Assembly: GCA_023653785.1 (NCBI GenBank)
Contig: JAMKCH010057147.1
Location: 1-64,000 of the forward strand
DNA: 64,000 nucleotides
Direction: 5' to 3'
DNA from: Ophioderma brevispina
Lineage: Eukaryota; Echinodermata; Ophiuroidea; Amphilepidida; Ophiodermatidae
Shown here one piece after another: positions 60,055 to 64,000 of this stretch. Both the position numbers and the translations under genes were made by a program. The notes below the pieces were generated by a model. That model had not been told where the DNA came from. It made no database searches and saw only the letters and a list, made by a program, of their open reading frames with translations. The stretch's first letter is position 1; each line of letters begins with the position of its first letter.

Positions 60055-60770
60055 ATGAAAATTTACAAAATTGCTCACAAATGATAGTCTAGGCCATTGG
60101 AAGAATAGAGATATATTTTACACATAAAAATAGCATACCCAAAAACAGAGAGGGGCATTTATAAGAGGCTAAAGATATCCAGGTCATTTGTAGACTAACT
60201 TTTAAGTTTGCTGCAACTTTAATCAACAAATGTGTCTATTACATGAATATCATAGACTACTCATTGATATTAAAACTACAAAGGTCACAGACCGGTCAAT
60301 CATGCCGTGCATGCCATGAGAATCAACACTGGCATGTGTTTTCTTGTGTTAAACGCAGTGGCGTAACCAGCTTTTTTCAGGTGGGCAAAGTGGGGCACAA
60401 ATATTGGGGGGGGGGCAAGCATATATTAAAATTTGTTAGTATAGTATAGGCCTATGTTGTTTTCACTGTAAATTGGCCAGTGTGCAGAAATTCACTAATT
60501 TTTCAGGGGGGGCAAGATTCCCCACATGGGGGGAAGCTGCCCACCCCGTCTGGTTACGCGACTAGTTAAACACCATTTCTGCATCGTCGGCTGAATTAAT
60601 GTCGCAGGAGTCATTAATTATAAAATCGTTCTGTTCACCCATAAGCCTGCTGATTTGGTCTTATTTCAGGTGAGGGCTTATATATAAAGCTTTACAATCA
60701 TTCAAAAATATCAATTTTGAAAAATCTAGAGGGTGCACTATTTTTCAAATGTGCCAGTATCTTTTAGAGG
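60055..60770. mobile_element. Palindrome-core TTAA-type element, copy 4, interrupted by hAT
   Basis: Same orientation as 45280-45823: GATAGTCTAGGCCATTGGAAG at the left and CAAATGTGCCAGTATC at the right. Its core is decayed (ATTAATGTCGCAGGAGTCAT). A 209-bp hAT element interrupts it at 60356. Confidence 0.65.
60356..60564. mobile_element. hAT-like miniature element with 8-bp TSD, nested
   Basis: Begins CAGTGGCGTAACCAG and ends CTGGTTACGCGACTA, 209 bp. The flanking 8-mers are GTTAAACG (60348-60355) and GTTAAACA (60565-60572). The empty site can be read in the related copies at about 48544 and 49799 (inverse of CGTTTAAC). This supports hAT-type insertion into the palindrome element. Confidence 0.82.
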
Positions 60771-61220
60771 TATTTTAGAAAACATTTGTAAAAAGTACAT
60801 TTGTTTTTTTAACAATTAGGCCTATTACAGGAGTTAATTCATTTGGCTTTTAATATCTTTGTTATGGGGATAATTTTGATACTTATTTAAACTGTTTGAC
60901 ATCCTACATGCAATTTGCATATTTAGGAAAATGATGATTAAAATGCCCTCATTTAAATGAGAATAAAAATGACAAAAAAGTAATCAATTTAAGCATAAAC
61001 CCCCAAAAATTCATATCCTATTGATTACCGTGGTGTGTTATGGGATTGCACAAATACTGTAATGAAAATGCCAATCCTATTCCATCTGTGACATGTACCA
61101 ACATGTTTTACAAATTGTGCAGTAGTAGAAAATAGTCAAAGATTAAAATGAAATCAATTTACAATTTGTTTTCATCTAGATGAAATCTAGTATTTTACAA
61201 TTGCGGTTTCATCCTCTTAA

Positions 61221-61534
61221 AGGTGCATTTCGTGATTCCAGGACCTTCTGTTTTATTCATTGATCACTAGATATCCTTGAGAAAAGCTTATTCTCAAAAT
61301 TTGAGCTGATCCCGATCTTGCAGTTTTGTGTTATGATCAATTGCTTGTTTCCCACGGTCTCATAGGCCCTTGGCTGAATATACAAAATGGCAAATTTCTT
61401 ACAGATATTACTGACCGAATTTGCATGTAAGATTTGGTACACATGGTTTACTAAGGCTTACGTTTCAGATGATATAAAAATCTTTTAGGTAAGTTGGGGC
61501 CAGGGGACGAAGCTGTGGATCACGAAATGCCCCT
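61221..61534. mobile_element. TTAA-flanked element, AGGGGCATTTCGTG family, copy 2
   Basis: 314 bp. TTAA at 61217-61220 and 61535-61538; termini AGGTGCATTTCGTGATTCC and GGATCACGAAATGCCCCT. Same orientation as the copy at 30908-31266. Confidence 0.78.
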
Positions 61535-61539
61535 TTAAG

Positions 61540-62070
61540 CATTCAGGATCCTTATGTTAGTCATTTTTGGATCAGAACTTACTTAAAATTTTAACACATT
61601 CTTGCCACAATAGACTTTTTTTTTAGGTGAAAATATAAACTATTTTTGATGCACCATTTGCTGGAGACAGTATTGAAAATGTGATGAACAGGGGATAGGG
61701 GTGGGGTGGGGGTGAGGATGGAGAACCAGGACAAACATCAACTTAGTCCATGTATTTATCAATTGTTATAAATCTCTACCAGCTGTACTTCATGCATACA
61801 TGCATACGTGAATCACAACAGCTTTTCACCAAAATGTACCGACAGACCGTAATGTGGGAACATAATTTGCAGGTGGCGCATGCTCCCCACCCCCTGCTGC
61901 ACCCCATGTTGTCTTAAAATATCACCCTCATGGGCATACAGTAAGTATAATTAAATGCACAAGAAAGTACACATTACAGTTGATCCTCTTATGTACGCTG
62001 TTTGTCCAAACCGTCACCTTTATGGTTATAGAATGAGTTTGAGTCCACAACGTTCATGTAATAAGTGAAT
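61540..62070. other. Non-coding spacer
   Basis: Nothing recognised between two members of the same TTAA family, apart from a GGGTGGGG-rich patch at about 61690-61715. Confidence 0.35.
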
Positions 62071-62075
62071 TTTAA

Positions 62076-62424
62076 AGCGGCATTTCGTGATCCATAGCCT
62101 CATCCTCCCCCCCCCCCCCCGACTTACCTAAAATAAGTTGAGGTTTTTATATCATAAGAACCGTCAACACTAGTAATCCATATGTACCTAATCTTACATG
62201 CAAATTCGGTCGTATCTGTAAGAAATTCGCAATTTTGTATTTTCTGTCCGTAAACGGACAGAAATTATAGCACAGTGGCCTATGGGACTGTGGGAAACAA
62301 GCATTTGCTCATAACACAAAACCGCAAGGTCCGGATCAACTAAAAAGTTGTGAATAACCTTTTCTCAAGGATATCTAGTGAACAATGAATAAAACAGAAG
62401 GTGCTGGAATAACGAAATGCACCT
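62076..62424. mobile_element. TTAA-flanked element, AGGGGCATTTCGTG family, copy 3 (inverted)
   Basis: 349 bp. TTAA at 62072-62075 and 62425-62428; termini AGCGGCATTTCGTGATCC and AACGAAATGCACCT. Contains TCTGTCCG and CGGACAGA as a short inner hairpin. A C-run lies near 62107-62120. Confidence 0.78.
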
Positions 62425-62429
62425 TTAAC

Positions 62430-63155
62430 ACATTTGGCCAAAAAAAAAAAAAAATTACAATGAATTTACAATAAAGGCCAAACTCATGGGAAGTCTTTGG
62501 CACCATAATATGACTTCTGTGAACATGATAGGGCAGTTTTGTGGGTAAAAATGTGTTTTGGTTCTACCTTGGTCTTTGCTAATCATTTGAGGGCAAATTG
62601 AAAGAATTTCATATTTTGCTGGAAATGAGCCTGATGTTTCTCTTTACTATTCAGTGTTTACTGATTGACACTGAATAGACACCCAGACACCAGCTTGTAT
62701 TTAACTTAATTAAATTGTGAATGGCTAGGCAGATGTAACTAATAAACCAATATAACTAATAGCAAAAATATGAAAAGAGCTAGTGGAGTTTGATCTTGCA
62801 CTTGGTATAGAATAACAATTTGGGGGAAAATATATAATAATATGTTAACATAAGTTAGCATTTTTAAAGATGTTGCCTACATATGATACCCTTAAATGTA
62901 GCATTTCATTTTGCACATATAATAATAAACTGTGTATTTTAATCACTACTCAGCTACTCTAGTTTGTACTATGAGATGATCCACATTTAGGTGCTAAATG
63001 TCAACAAAGAAAGTGAAAAGAAGCCTTAATATTTAATTATTTAAACATAGAGTAAACAATTTACCAATGACCCCTTCCAGTGGTTCTAAAGAAGGATATT
63101 CTGGAGTAAAAGAAGGGTATCATCTGAAGGCAACATTTTTGAAAAAGCTAGCTTA
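62430..63155. other. Non-coding spacer
   Basis: AT-rich with an A-run near 62441-62455; no gene or repeat boundary recognised. Confidence 0.35.
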
Positions 63156-63157
63156 TA

Positions 63158-63886
63158 CAGTGCGAGTCAAAAAGAATAGGACCGTGATTGATTATTTTTT
63201 ATCAAAAAAATAATTGAGCTTGATAAAAAAAGTTTTACATATTCGAAACAAGCATGTTCTTCCGCTCATTAGAAAAAAAGAACCACCGAAATTTATCATT
63301 CCTAATCATTGTTATGCCTGTTTTGCCAAAAGAACCCATTTATCCAGCTGTCCACGGAATGCTGAATGCTTTGAATATGTGAGTACCTGGGAAATTATTG
63401 GGTCATTGAAATGTAAACTCTAATGGTACCTGGCAGTCCTTCGTCTTCCTGATGCTTCATGTTGTCGTTTCCTGATGGTTCCATAGTCATGGAATTTCCC
63501 GAACATTGCTATAATAACCTGTTTGCAAGGTGTACGGTTTGCTTGCGGGAACTGCAAGGCAAACTGTCTCTGAACCTCAATGGGAGCCGGGAGAATGGGT
63601 CTGCAAGTGTTTTCACAATAAGTTTGTTTGAGCAGCTTGATAGGAGCCGGCCATGATACCTAATACCTTTTGTGTTTTTTTTTTTTTTTTCCACAAGATG
63701 CCATTTAGTTATGTAAATATCTTCAGATTTGTTATTTTATTCATTATTGATTTTGTGCAGACCATGCTAATCTGTTTTTGAAACTCGCGGTTTAAAATCT
63801 CATTTGCATTTTAATGACCCAGTCATTTCACAGGTACTCACACATATTCAAAGCATTTAGCATTCCGTGGACAGCTGGATAAATGG
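63158..63886. mobile_element. Mariner-like end and inverted arms
   Basis: TA followed by CAGTGCGAGTCAAAAAG at 63156-63174 resembles a Tc1/mariner terminus. About 75 bp around ATCCAGCTGTCCACGGAATG (63344-63363) returns inverted at 63810-63886. The far terminus is cut off by the next repeat, which starts CCCAGTGGGCAA near 63889. No transposase frame was identified; the frame at 63214-63423 is unassigned. Confidence 0.5.
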
Positions 63887-64000
63887 CCCAGTGGGCAATC
63901 GACGCTGGAACGTCGAAAAGACGTTGAGAGTTTTAGAATTTACACACTATTTATGTCGAAAATGCAAATCGATTTGACGTCGTTCTTAAAACGTCGATTC
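63887..64000. mobile_element. CCCAGTGGGCAA-type element, start only
   Basis: CCCAGTGGGCAATCGACG is followed by several ACGTCG/CGACGT words (AACGTCG, AAGACGTT, GACGTCG, AACGTCG). It runs off the window end. A possible relative end lies near 39585-39595. Confidence 0.45.

Overview
This is an AT-rich, repeat-dense piece of animal nuclear genome. It has no operons or bacterial-type ORFs, and its only recognisable host genes are split by GT-AG introns. The transposon mix, the many G-run/C-run hAT miniature elements and the frequent TAGGCCTA-like words suggest a marine invertebrate deuterostome, perhaps an echinoderm or hemichordate. That is an impression from pattern, not a demonstrated identity.

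Host genes. Two tandem, same-strand (+) two-pore-domain potassium (K2P) channel genes of the TREK/TALK-like type lie about 22 kb apart. Gene 1 (2626-5424) has three coding exons that join in frame to a complete 324-residue channel, with both selectivity filters (TIGYGN and TIGFGD) and four membrane segments. Gene 2 (27709-35150) has the same exon layout and splice phases. Its first exon is intact and both filters are present, but exons 2 and 3 carry several frameshifts and in-frame stops. It is either a decaying paralogue or a functional gene damaged by sequence indels.

Layout. 1-752 and 12488-13220 are inverted copies of an LTR-like repeat that bracket gene 1. 5999-7005 is a foldback element carrying a nested TA-flanked miniature element; an uninterrupted relative lies in gene 2 intron 1 at 28075-28936. 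13.9-16.8 kb holds two degenerate non-LTR retrotransposons on the minus strand. 17-22 kb holds hairpin elements and one element with a 9-bp target-site duplication. 22.8-24.6 kb is a CR1/L2-like LINE whose 5' part is inverted relative to its 3' part, the arrangement expected from twin priming. 31-36 kb (gene 2 introns and downstream) holds hAT-like elements, a tandem array of stem-loops and large foldbacks. 36.4-41.6 kb has little I can assign. 41.7-44.8 kb is a foldback split by a 1.56-kb hAT element with a perfect 8-bp duplication, and one junction of it is triplicated. 45-50 kb holds a near-identical 0.95-kb direct duplication and a TTAA-flanked palindrome family. 50-64 kb is a mosaic of miniature transposons, several with clear target duplications (TA, TTAA, TWA, 4 bp, 8 bp), plus a tRNA-like SINE promoter.

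Nothing here looks like a wholly new biological system. The parts most worth follow-up are the lineage-specific tandem K2P pair, the evenly spaced AGGTCA direct repeats in gene 1 intron 1, and the unusually readable nested-insertion record of non-autonomous DNA transposons.
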